Below are positions 36,012 through 46,331 of a stretch of 64,000 bases of DNA, in pieces. Position numbers and translations under genes: made by a program. Every line of letters starts with the position of its first letter. Position 1 is the stretch's first letter. Under the pieces are notes generated by a model. It worked only from the letters and a program-made list of their open reading frames with translations, did not search any database and was not told where the DNA came from. The stretch spans positions 620,001 through 684,000 of the forward strand of contig JAPEUQ010000007.1 in assembly GCA_027946365.1 (NCBI GenBank). The letters run 5' to 3'. Origin of the DNA: Kalmusia sp. IMI 367209 (lineage: Eukaryota > Ascomycota > Dothideomycetes > Pleosporales > Didymosphaeriaceae).

Positions 36012-36455
36012 ATGGCTCGCATCAGTAAGTAGACCCCTGGCCCGTCTCGTCCCGCTTTATGTTCCACTTCACATCCCTGCTCCCCCGCGTTTGCGCCTCC
36101 ACCCCCTGCCGCATTACAGTGGCACCCCTGCCCCGCTCCTTGCCACTCTTCTCTTCCGTCGCTAACGCGGAGCCCAGCTCCGCTCACACCTACCTTCAAG
36201 CCCCCGATCCGTTCATCTCTCGGCATTCCTGATGGCAGGGACGTGCTTGCAGTATACCTGTGGTGGCTCAGGCAGCTGCAGTTCCGCGCATTCATCGAGT
36301 CGGATCTTTCGGCAGAGGTCGCCTCGTCAGTGCAATCCATCTTCGGAGGAAAAGACGTCGAGGAACCCGAATCAATAACGACTTTCGAGAGAACGACTTT
36401 CGAGACGCGGTCACCAGCCTTCGACTTGTGCGCCATTGGGAGCCAGTTCGAGTAA
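36012..36455 (+). CDS. Possible small two-exon gene, unrecognised
   Basis: A well-placed start (CAACCATGGCTCGCATCA) is followed at once by GTAAGT and a CT-rich stretch. A possible acceptor GTGCTTGCAG ends at 36260. Joining 36012-36024 to 36261-36455 gives about 69 aa starting MARI and ending DLCAIGSQFE. The 236-bp intron is long. The tiny MAR-encoding first exon with a split fourth codon resembles fungal histone H3 genes, but the second exon is not a recognisable histone. It could be a short orphan, a decayed gene that kept its 5' end, or chance. Confidence 0.25.
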
Positions 36456-36804
36456 GCGAGGTGGCGGTGTGGACGCCCTGCGTCGACCACGTCGCAAAAA
36501 AATCGGCCTCCGTACTTTGTGTCCGAGTGGTAACACGGTGCACGATACAGGATTCACAGGACGAGGGTGTCGGAGTTTCTCTATCGCACACGCGGTACCA
36601 CGTGCAATTGGGCGGGCGTTGGTGCGCAGCGGCCATGGTACCCACCTTATCGATATCCAGGTGTTCATTGGTGTCAAGGCGTGTTTCGTTTTCCGTTTCT
36701 ATTTCTGGCTACCACCACTGCATGTCCACGAGCAGTTTCGGCCCCAGAACTGCCGATTCATCGCGAGTCTTACACACCACTAGCGCTTAGCAGCATAAAA
36801 CGCA

Positions 36805-36850
36805 TCGCGCATTGGTTGAACTTCTGTTATACCCCAAGGTCCATAGCATC
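36805..36850 (-). repeat. Dispersed element, minus-strand copy (probable)
   Basis: Read on the minus strand: GATGCTATGGACCTTGGGGT, then ATAACAGAAG and AATGCG. It is the only clear copy in this orientation. Confidence 0.4.
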
Positions 36851-37133
36851 TTTCCCTGGAAATACATACTTATTCCCATGGTAACATGCCAAGTTTGCGT
36901 AACGTGAGGATCAGGCCAAGCCACCTTATTAATCGCATTGCTTGCCTAACGAAACATGGAAGCCTATCTCTCCTTTCTCTTCACGCTCATCGACTCGAGG
37001 TCGATGCGCTCCGTCGCACGAAGCTAACGTGGACATGATGGATTGAAGCACGGTTCATTCGGTGTGGTTTCGCATAACCTGCTCTATTGTTTTCTCCCTC
37101 GGCAGCCTTGCGCGCTGTCCGACCCACATCATC

Positions 37134-39136
37134 ATGCGACCGCGTAGACACAGGCCTGGTGTTGCCCCATACGCCCAACAACAGACTGCGTCTCCAGAAG
37201 CCCGGACAATGCTCGATCGTGCAGAGATCGGAGGGCACTTTCTACGATCCAAAGTATCGGCAGGGATGAGTCGCCTGTTCGGCTGGCGATGGTGGCACCT
37301 GAAGGCCCGCATCTCCAACTTTTTCTATGAACACCGGTCCGTCGAGAGCGCGGTGCTCTGCATCGTGGGGCCGCCCATGGTGGTCGTGTTCTTCACGCTG
37401 GCTGCGTTCATCTGGGCCTTTGAGATCTGCGAACGCCGCCGGAGATGGTTTTTGGAATGGATCGACGGGCTGCTGTATGAGCCGCCGCGCGAACTTTTGG
37501 ATCCAGAGGAGGAAGGTAGGAGAATCGCGGCGAGGAAGGAAAGAGATAGGATGAAGGCGTTGCCGCTGGTGAGGCCGAGGTCGTTAACGCTGAGGTCGGG
37601 CGATGCGTTTAGAGAAGATGTTGGGGCTCATGATGGGAGGCGTGTTCGGCAGAAGACGGTGGACCAGTTGGGGGCTTGTGAGCTGTGGCGGTTTCCGTTT
37701 GAGGTCCGGGAGCTGATCTGGAAGAACGTCATTGGAGGGAATCATATTCATATCATGAAGAAGAGGGGCAGGTTGGGGAGTGTGTATTGTCCTGCAAAGG
37801 ACCCTAAAGATCCTGCGCATAGGGATTTTTGTATTAGGAGGGATGAGAAGGGGTTTTACATGCCTACTGCTTGGCCGATGGACATGCGTCCGTTGGCGCT
37901 GCTGCTAACGTGTCGTCAGATGTAAGTTAGCCTACCGCTTCCGTTCATGACATCCAATCACTAGACAAAGGTTTGTCGACGGCCGTCCTATGTACTATTG
38001 AACCCGAGCTAGCTTGCTCGATGTTGCGCCTAATTTTTCTGATATTTACAGTGCATGTACTGATATCTCGTAGATATTCGGAGTGCATCGACTTCCTATA
38101 TTCGCTCAATACCTTCGCTTTCGACGATCCAGCACTACTGGATCTTTTCTTGAACTCACTACTCCCTCAGCGGAGCCGCCTCATCTCACAATTCCATTTC
38201 ACACCCGTGTTCGGGCGAGAAGGAAGCGACCTCGGCCACGATCGTCTGGTCCGTCTCAACGAACCCTCTGTAAGCCAAACAATCAATCACCTAGGCTATG
38301 CGCTCAATCGCCTCGCCCAACAACCGACCCTACACTCCCTCTCCATCACCCCGAAGCTCCTCCGAGACTTCAAAGCCACCGGCGATGGTTTCCTTCGCCG
38401 CTTCGTCTGGCAATTCACGCGCTCGCTCAACAAGATGCACGCATCCACCCCCATCACACTTGCTTGGCCCGAAGACCCAGCGATGTGGACTCCCGCGCAG
38501 CCAACTCTAGTGGGATACTGGGGCCGAGACGAGAATCTCCCTCGCGAGGAAGAGCGCAACTTCGAGCTCAGGAGCATTCCATGGCAGTCGCCGACAGTGC
38601 TCATGACGTTTTTCGTCCCGTTCGATGTCCAGTGCTTCCACTGCAATCCCTATACCACATTTGATCGCCCGACGCATCTCAACTGCCGGAACTACACCAT
38701 CATCCGCCGCACGACCAAAGGCTTCGCCGAAGTATCCTTCCTCAGCACCGACTTCTCGCCCTCCCCGCCCTCGCCGGGCACCACGACCCGCGTCATTACG
38801 CGCTACTGGACGTTCCACACCTTCTGCGGAGGGTGGATCGAGTTCCAGTACCACGAGACGAAAAAGGAGTGGAGCGTTACGCAGGGCGGACAGCGGATCA
38901 GCAAAGACGAGGCGGATAGACACGTCGCGCAGGAGGGAGAGGGCATGTATCCGCACATGGAGAACGGCCACGAGAGGTTGCAGGGGGTTAGCGTGAGGGA
39001 TCTGGTCGCGGATTTGGTGCCGAGGGGGAGGGCGGAGGTCTGGTTTGATCGGACGGGCTTCATTGATGGGCCCGTGCGGGATGCGTATTATCGCAATCTT
39101 GAGTGGAATCGAGGGGGGAGGGGGCACACGGGTTGA
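37134..39136 (+). CDS. DUF7730-like fungal protein with one transmembrane helix
   Basis: Two exons: 37134-37921 and 38074-39136, 616 aa. The 152-bp intron splits the Ile of LLLTCRQIYSECIDFLYSLN, the typical core of fungal DUF7730/F-box-like proteins (TCRQIY.E....LY..N.F.F). Near the N-terminus is a strong hydrophobic helix (about residues 73-95, LCIVGPPMVVVFFTLAAFIW) followed by basic RRRRW. The protein continues with LWRFPFEVRELIWKNVIGG, an F-box-like lead-in. The C-terminal half (TRYWTFHTFCGGWIEFQYHE) is unassigned. An upstream in-frame Met at 37062 would add 24 residues. Function unknown; these families are expanded in Dothideomycetes. Confidence 0.75.
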
Positions 39137-40414
39137 GCTAGGAGGTGTGGAGTCTAGGTGGGATGGTGTAGGCCTGCGTACGGCCCGAGCTACGGTTACC
39201 TACGCTTTTCTGGGCATGCGAGTCGATCGTGGTGGCACTTGGTGAATATCCAGAAACTGTAATCCTGGGGTCGTATACCAACTTACTGACCTGCAAAGTG
39301 AGGCGAGTGACTCTAGAATGTGCAACACGATTGTAGCCCAGATGGAGATCGTTGACTGTTGCGACGTCGAGTCGGGCAGATGAATCGTCGAGGAGTGGTA
39401 GTAGTGTGAGGAACATAGGGAGTTCTCCTCCTCTCGAGGGACATATAGATCTAAAGAACGACTGCCCTCCAATATACCGTCTCAGAACACAACTCTGTAG
39501 CTGGTCTAATTACTCTCACATGTATCCTAGCATGACTCGGTGTAGATTGCATCCCCAGACCCGTGCAGAGTTCTGCAGAGATAGTGAATTTCTCGGTCCG
39601 ATAATCTTCTCTACTGGTATAGGAGAACCATGTCGTGTTTATTGGACATATGTCTTGGACAATTAACTCTACTACTAGTAGCGAACCTTGCACGGATGCG
39701 CTAGCTGTTTGTGGCAAGCTTGCCGCGTTGCAAGCGAGATAACTTTCAGAGGTACCTCGCTCATCTCGCACTTTCGTCCTGTAAAACCACTAGTTTTCAC
39801 TATATTCGAGCAGTACTGGGAACCCGGCTTGTTGACCCCGTGACGTAATCGAAACCCCGAGTCCACGTTGAGGAATATCTCTCTATAAGAGTGCGTGCAT
39901 ACGAGGAGGCGGACGCACATGTGTATTCTAGGAACACCCCTGGTAGCAACGGCAAATTCCCGTAGTCGCATACATAACCAGTACGTCTGCCGTCAGCCCC
40001 GTCGCCCTAAAAATATCTTACGCGAATCGGCTAATAACGAACATCAGGGGATGCAATTCTCTCCAACCATACGCATGCCCACATTTCCTTGCTGCTAAGC
40101 GCTGAACCATGTCGTTACACATTCTTCTGGGTGCGCCAAAGGTCAGATCCCGCCCCATAGATTGCTATGTCGGGAACATCGCTCAGTTGCACCTAGTGTT
40201 TAGTTGCTACGACTAATCTTGGGGGGCCGATCATGGTGAGGGTTATTGGGTTAGTTGTGCGCTCGGCTGTTACCGTTAGCTGTCAACAGCCAGGCTATTT
40301 GACACGCAAAGGCCCGGCCCGCATCCTATAATGTCTCGCTCTCGCACGACATCAATCCTTCGTTGAGCTACCGGACGACTAGGTTTCACGTCACCTAACA
40401 GTCTATAATTTCTA
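39137..40414. other. Intergenic region
   Basis: About 1.3 kb. Short open frames only; a weak CCTGGGGTCGTATA match to the element core near 39265. No gene seen. Confidence 0.5.
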
Positions 40415-43017
40415 ATGGAATCGCCGAAGCAGAGCTCCCCCAAAGAGGTGGAAGAACAGTCCCTCGGTAGTAACGATAGCAGTACAGCTTCGAAAGAATC
40501 ATGGGTCAAGCTGAGCAACCCTTGGAGAGCGCACACTCGCAAGATCTTCTTGGCGTGCGGTATCGTCGTTGTTCCCATGGTTGCGTTCACAATCGCGATA
40601 ATATGGGTTACTTTCGCCAATCTTATCAATGGTACGTATCCTAAGGGTACATATGCCCTATTCGATGCGTCATGTGTACCGCATCCCTGGGCTCAAAAAA
40701 TTCTGAGATAGTCCTCATTTGTTTGATGTCTCATAGGGTAGCGCGATCCATGACTTGCCTCCACATTCCTGATAAATTACTGTATCTTGGGATGTTTCGT
40801 TTGCTCGAACTTCACTGACTTGCTTTCAACACAGAGAGTCGCTGTCCATATCCAGAGCTTTGTCCTGGTCCAGAAATTTTAAATGCGACAAGTAAGACGT
40901 ATTACTACGTCGATTATCCAGCAGCGCGACTTGTCTTCATCTCTTCATGGTCGTCTACAGTCAGTCTATCGTTCGTTAGCATGCTGATGACATTGTTCGG
41001 ATACTTGATTGCGTGCCAGTTGTTGCGCACTTCGTCGGCAGACCATTCGACAAGGCTTCCAAGTCCATACCAGACAAGTCTCCTGATGAGAGTTTTGAAT
41101 GCCGATCTACTGTCCTTATGGGATTTGGGCACTAGGAAAGCGAAGAGCATTTTCTGGTCCAAGCATCATTCGAGCGACTCAGAAGATGCGCGGTCTCCGC
41201 TCATTCTTCGCACTAGTATCTTGGTCTTCCTTCTATGTCTATTGGGCAGGTACGTGCTAGACTTTATTTCACCTACACAACTCTCATCCTTGTTATCAAT
41301 CGTGGGCCTAGGACGGTAGTGGATTAAAGACTATCCCCACTTGTATCATTGACTCTGGGGCAACACAACCCACAATGCGGTCCAAGACTCTGAGCGTATT
41401 CTTCTATGCTATATACTGATCTATTGCAGTGTACTAGTTCAAGCAGCCGATACGTACTTGCACATTGTAACTGAATCAGCAAATATGGTCCAAATACAGA
41501 CGCAAGACAGTCAACAGCACTTCTACAGTCGCGGGCTTGCCCCATGGTGTCTCGATCGACCAAGAGAAGGCTCCCCGGGTAATGTGAATTACTGGGGTTG
41601 TGGCCTCGCCTATAATAATGGCACCGCATTTGCCAACCTAAACAATGTCACGTTGTGAGTTAGCCCAGGACCGTTGATAGACACAACCTGCTGATCGCGG
41701 ATTATACTTCAGGTACAATCAGGTAGAGGTTGGTGGACCAAGATCTACAAGTTCCATCTACAATTATACCGATTCAGATGGACTGCAATTTGCACTCGTC
41801 GGACCACATACACCACCAAGCGACAATGATTGGAAAGCAACGACGATTGGAGTATCGACACATTGCAAAGCCGTTCCACGAACAGCTTGTACCCGTAAAA
41901 AGCCAGTTCAAGAGGGCAATTTTGCCCAAGGTTATCACCAAGATTTCAAATGCACAGCGGATAAAGCGGGCTTCAATATTGAAGGCAACATAACCGGATA
42001 CATGCATGATATATTCTACTTTGACTTCCACAAATATCTTAGCGAGGCGTATCCTTTCGAGTCGGATACGATAGGCTGGCTCGACTCCAAGATTGATGCG
42101 GCGAAGGTGACGGACGATGAAGAGGTCTTCAAGAATCCGTGGGTGTCATTAAGCCAGGCGACGCTGGAAATGGACCGATCGGATTATCCAGAGGGAATGA
42201 ACAACTCGGACGCGTTGTGGAGTGGTAACGACAATCCGTTTGACTTTGCAATGTTGCTTTGTACTACCACAGGTGAGCTTCCATTCTGCTTACAAGCACA
42301 GGACAAAGTTTGAGGACTGTTCTTGGGGGACATTATCCTAATAGAATGCCACTCATGATGAGTCTACAGACCGTTGTCCCCGTACGAACTTGTTGACTAG
42401 GCTAACCCACTCCAGTGTGGGACATCACATACACTGCCATAGGGCAAGAGGTCACATCGCTCTCGAAAACGAAAAGTAATGGAAGCGTCGCTGGTATCGC
42501 CAGCATGCCCGGCATCGGATCTTGGGGATTGATACCAAACACGTACGACAGAGCACTGCAATATGCATCTGCATCCGCGTCCTCTATCGACGCCTTCATC
42601 GACAGCTATGCAGCCGGCCTATCCAATGTGCGCAGCTACTCTCTGGCCACGCAAATGAGCCCTCGCCCTGCTCTCCTCACCCAGACCCGTGTGTCCAAGG
42701 TTATCACCAAAGTACCCGTCGCAGCGCTCTGGCTACTCGTCGTTGCAAATGCGCTCTATGCGCTTTTGGGCGTTGGTCTGGCTGCGCTGGCGCTAACGTA
42801 CACGAGCCCGAGTGTGCATCAAGTGTACACACGATTAAGCATCACGGGAATTGTAGCGCAGCTGTTTGAGGAGGAGTATGCGGAACGGGCGGTGGAGAGC
42901 GAAGAAAAGCTGTTTAGGGAGAACGTAGAGATAGACGCTGAGATTAAGAGGGTGGGCGTGAAAAGGACCGATACTGGAGGTTCAGCGTTCGCCGTCAGTG
43001 AGAAAAGGTTACCGTAG
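40415..43017 (+). CDS. Multi-pass membrane protein, fungal-specific (DUF3176-like layout, tentative)
   Basis: Five exons: 40415-40631, 40835-41249, 41430-41654, 41713-42272, 42416-43017, total 672 aa in frame. Introns are 203, 180, 58 and 143 bp; three are far longer than usual here. Hydrophobic helices lie near residues 45-70, in exon 2 (LSFVSMLMTLFGYLIACQLL), at the exon 2/3 junction (LVFLLCLLGSVLVQAADTYL) and near the C-terminus (ALWLLVVANALYALLGVGLA). The long loop between the third and last helices has Cys and N-glycosylation sites and is probably outside the cell. Short N-terminal helix, ADTYLHI after a helix, large ectodomain and terminal helix with cytoplasmic tail are common in fungal orphan membrane proteins. 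No function can be assigned. Confidence 0.75.
41320..41380 (+). repeat. Dispersed element inside an intron, copy G
   Basis: GGATTAAAGACTATCCCCAC, then TTGTATCATTGACTCTGGGG, then CAACACAACCCACAATGCGG. It lies within the intron 41250-41429. Its first 12 bases equal those of copy B. Confidence 0.6.
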
Positions 43018-43922
43018 ATACATGCTCACATAACAATTATTTGTCTCTGTCAATTTCGTTCCTCCAACTCTCGCTCTTCCTCACTATCTTCCATGCTTCG
43101 ATGTTGGATCGTGAGATGTCAGCTTTAGTGCGGTGCGTCAACTAAGAGTCCGTCGGCGATTATGTGCAGGTCACCTCATGCTATCTGATGTCCAATCTAG
43201 CGTATCAGCTAGGCAGCTGTTAAAGAATGTTTCTAATTTTGGTGGGACCGCCCTTCTCAAGCCACATAGAGCCAAGCTCGAGGACAATGAAGCCTATCCA
43301 AACATACATGTGCCGACCTACGTGTTTGTAAAAGCCGCGTGTGTATTACGAGTCTTGGGGTAACTCAGATCCTTCAACGTTGAAGAGCTTTTACCCAACA
43401 TGTACCGTGATTGGATGGCTCGTGTGGATATATTGATGTTACAACATAGCGATGGGGCATAAGGATCACCCTACGTTGCGCAGGATCCGGAAGCAATTTA
43501 GCAGCTGTAACTCCTGCCGATTTACGGATGCTTTACATGAGATTGCATTGAATACCATGATACTGGCCGTTGTGTTGTGGGTGAAGTGTGGATGAATTTC
43601 CTGAACCGGTCCTGCTTCCGCGTTACACAACAAGGATTACTCGAGCAAATATACGCATCTACTATAGGGACGATGCAGGTCAATCTTCAGTTGATAGCGT
43701 TATGGACTTGTTATCGAGTGTGGGGGCGAAAAGGTGGAAGTTCGAAGGCTGTATGGGGATTTATAAGGATAGGGTGGGGTGCGTTTAGCTAGAAGACCAC
43801 AAGGAGAACCTGGAAGCACACCGTGGTAGCAAATCACTTGGGATCTATAATATTCGCGAGCAGACCTGTCTGGGAGCGTTCGTCTTAGGACTGCAAAGGA
43901 GTAGTTGACCGCCGTACACGAG
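43018..43922. other. Intergenic region
   Basis: About 0.9 kb with one good dispersed element copy (43325-43385). Short open frames at 43577-43792 are not supported by composition or motifs. Confidence 0.5.
43325..43385 (+). repeat. Dispersed element, copy H
   Basis: GTGTGTATTACGAGTCTTGG, then GGTAACTCAGATCCTTCAAC. The 15-base core is identical to that of copy C. Confidence 0.6.
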
Positions 43923-45507
43923 ATGCGCATCACTATGCACGTATCATTTCTTCTCCCCTTCTTCGCGGCCATGTCCTTGACTGTAACAGGGATGTTCGGT
44001 AAGATATACCCACAGTCCTAAACTCGGTTGCTAAATGATATCCTAGTGCCGATGATAACTGCCACGTCTGTGTTCTTAAACACGACCACCATCTCTACCT
44101 CAGCGCCTGCTACCACTGTACCTCCAATTCCGCATATCACATTTCCTCCGCTACCTCCAAGCTTCGATGACATTCCACTCGAAAATCTGGCCTGTTACGA
44201 TTCATCTGCTTCGGCTGAAGCTATCAATGCCTTCATCGAACGTCAGGTACGCTCGCTGGCTGCATCATCCACAGTGACCAACTACACACAATACTGGACT
44301 AGCTCTACTACGTACGACCAATGCGGACAAGTTCCATATACAGGACCGTATACTACGCTATGCGACGGATACACAAGGAACACTCAGACAAGAGAGGAGA
44401 CTACGTGTTCGAGGGTTGAGTTCACCACATCGTACGTATATTGGATGTATTCTGGAATTTGACGTCACTAACCTCGATTGCCCGTGAAGGTCTAGCTGGG
44501 AATACTCAAGGATGGTGATAACTAGTGTGCAGCCATGGTTGGCATCCTGGAGCAGCGCCAACGAGGTGCCTCTACCGTCCTGCAAAGCCGCCGAGAACGA
44601 CAAGCCGCTCTGCTACAGGCTCCATTCCGCGTACTCATGGCGAACAAGCGCAATTGAAGCCACAGGCACAAGTAATGGCACAACAAGCACCATCACCATT
44701 CCACCATACATGCTAGACGCTGCAAGACCAAACTGCCACACCCTCCAGAACACGCCTCCTCCTGATCTCGCTACCAAATCCTGCATCATCGGCGCCACCG
44801 GATACGAGGTGCACTACTGGCCATCCGCTCCTCTTCCAGGTTCCTCTTTCTGCGCAAACGGCACAAGACTTCCCGGCGGGACACCCACGATACCCGGAGT
44901 GCCAAACACAGCCGTAGTGTCCGGTCTGACGCTTACATCTCCATCTGTATACCACTTCCTCAAGGGCGCTGCAGTGTCTACATCTATCGGCGGAAGTGTG
45001 ACCGGGCGCCATGTTCATCCCGTGTACAGCGCGTCTTCTTCATACCCTTCGGGCGCAATCCTCACGCTGCCGCAAGACGAATCCGCCGTCTGGACTGCAC
45101 AGCCGTTGCATAAGGGCGTCGGGCTACACGCGCGCTGGGAATGGTCCTTCGCCAACGGATCGTACAATGCGGATGCAATGACACAAGCGCCTGCGCCAGC
45201 GTACTTCGAAGCTTGCAAGCGCGAGCGAGAGTGGGAATGCGTGAGACCGGATCCGGATAAGCCTCGGACTATTTCGCAGGCGCATTATAGGCAGTATGCT
45301 GCGGTTAGCATCCGAGATGTGCTGGATGAATGGGACAGCGATGCGTTCAAGGATTGTATATGGCACCAGTACTGGGAGCTGGGGGATTGGTACGGGAGGG
45401 AGGATATGTGGATCGCGCCTGGGGAGCCGGCTGTTGCGAAGGCGATTGTGACTGAGGATGGAGATGGGGATGATCATAGGGCGCAGGCTACGAGTGTAGG
45501 GTATTAG
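43923..45507 (+). CDS. Secreted protein of unknown function
   Basis: Three exons: 43923-43998, 44047-44431, 44496-45507 (introns 48 and 64 bp), 490 aa in frame. Exon 1 is a signal peptide (MRITMHVSFLLPFFAAMSLT). The mature protein starts with a Thr/Ser/Pro-rich segment (PPIPHITFPPLPPSFDD), then a Cys-containing globular part with N-glycosylation sites (NYT, NGT, NGS) and regular Cys residues (CGQVPY, CDGYTR, CSRVEF, CKAAENDKPLC), and ends WYGREDMWIAPGEPAVAKAI with an acidic tail. No transmembrane helix. Family not recognised. It lies downstream of the membrane protein in the same orientation, but nothing shows a shared role. Confidence 0.75.
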
Positions 45508-45710
45508 GGCATCGGGCGTCACTGTTTCTGCGTACGTAGCAATTGTTAACGCTGGGTCGGGTGTCAATCTTCGCAGACTTAAGAAAGCCAGGTCAAACCA
45601 TTTCTCTTAGCTAAAATATGAGTTCGTGACTCACTTACCCTTCCGAAAAGACTATTGTATAGCAGAGTAGTAGAACACAATACAGTGGCGCGCCGCAGGT
45701 GCGCGCCCCC

Positions 45711-45781
45711 TACAGAGAAGATTAGCATGGCCCCTGCACTAAGGATGACACGCTCAATCAAAGAGAAGCTACCATTTTTTT
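45711..45781 (+). pseudogene. Intronless, 5'-truncated U6 snRNA copy
   Basis: From the ACAGAGA box through the AGC triad, the ISL region and the 3' end plus a T7 tract, this 71-nt segment is identical to the spliced form of the U6 gene at 50235-50086. The 50-bp intron of that gene is precisely missing (GACACGCTCAATCAAAGAGA is continuous). The 5' stem-loop and the TATA box are absent; upstream sequence is unrelated and GC-rich. Precise intron loss, 5' truncation and a retained U tract point to reverse transcription of spliced U6 RNA. It is probably not expressed. Confidence 0.88.
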
Positions 45782-46013
45782 CGCCCTTGTTTTGCGCCGG
45801 GCTGACTATCTGTGCTGCAGAAATTGGTGGTTGGGCGTTATCCTAAAAGTCGCTTAAAAAGTAGATAGGAAATGCAAAAAAAAGGCACTTTGGCGGGATC
45901 GAACTCACGACTTTTGACATTTCTCGTCAACACTTACGTTGAAGCTATTGAAGCCTGAAATAGTGTGATTAGCCCGTGTGCAAAACAAGGGCGAAAAAAA
46001 TGGTAGCTTCTCT
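45762..46013. repeat. Perfect 34-bp inverted repeat (45762-45795 / 45980-46013)
   Basis: Each arm comprises the U6 3' end, its T7 tract and the following 14 bases (CGCCCTTGTTTTGC). The arms match perfectly in inverted orientation around a 184-bp spacer. Similarity continues weakly inward (CCGGGCTGACTA against ACGGGCTAATCA). Only the left arm continues into more U6 sequence. No target-site duplication is visible. Confidence 0.9.
45884..45955 (-). pseudogene. tRNA-like relic with A-box, B-box and T8 terminator
   Basis: On the minus strand 72 nt fit tRNA spacing: GGCTTCA, AT, D-arm region AGCTTCAACGTAAGT, a perfect 5-bp anticodon stem TTGAC/GTCAA with 7-nt loop GAGAAAT, a 5-nt variable part, a T-loop TTCGATC with poor stem, and a 3' arm AAAGTGC. 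A T8 tract follows directly (45883-45876). The acceptor and T stems do not pair and U33 is missing, so it is not a working tRNA. It could be a decayed tRNA gene (loop would read GAA) or part of a SINE. Confidence 0.5.
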
Positions 46014-46331
46014 TACACAGCTTTCGAATTTTGGGTTGAGCTATCCCAGTATCTATGATATGAAGGTGACACTACGGCTCAAAGACCCGGGTTTTCGAAC
46101 AAACCTGGCCCTGTTGAGCGGGCCCAAATTACTCAGAAACGCCTAATATTTTGGGTCTATTTTTGACCATGGTTTAGGTTAGACCTTTCCTGTGGTAGCA
46201 GAGTAGTTGATGGCGCGATGAAAATATCGACTTGTAGACTTGGGCGAGGATCACTTGTCACTGAGAGATACAGAACTGTACAAACATAGCTTGCAGAGCA
46301 GTTGCTCCCACAGTATCAAATGGGAAATACA

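Larger units (their letters stand above)
33213..37133. other. 3.9-kb region with no well-supported gene
   Basis: The largest gene-poor stretch. It has scattered short open frames on both strands, C-rich low complexity near 35310-35360, a possible two-exon small gene at 36012-36455 (listed), and a probable minus-strand copy of the dispersed element near 36805. A TTTAATGCATTTTGAAAT fragment at about 33470 resembles the 3' flank of copy A. Confidence 0.45.
45508..46331. other. RNA-derived repeat cluster
   Basis: It holds the intronless U6 copy, the 34-bp inverted repeat and the tRNA-like relic listed below. A 7-bp-stem GC hairpin (GGCGCGC / GCGCGCC, 45687-45707) abuts the 5' end of the U6 copy. 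No protein gene seen. Confidence 0.55.

Noticed and set aside
36261..36455. Second exon as a diverged histone H3 or CenH3
   Set aside because: RQLQF and DLCAI recall RKLPF and NLCAI, but spacing is wrong and the conserved AKRVTI and helix sequences are absent.
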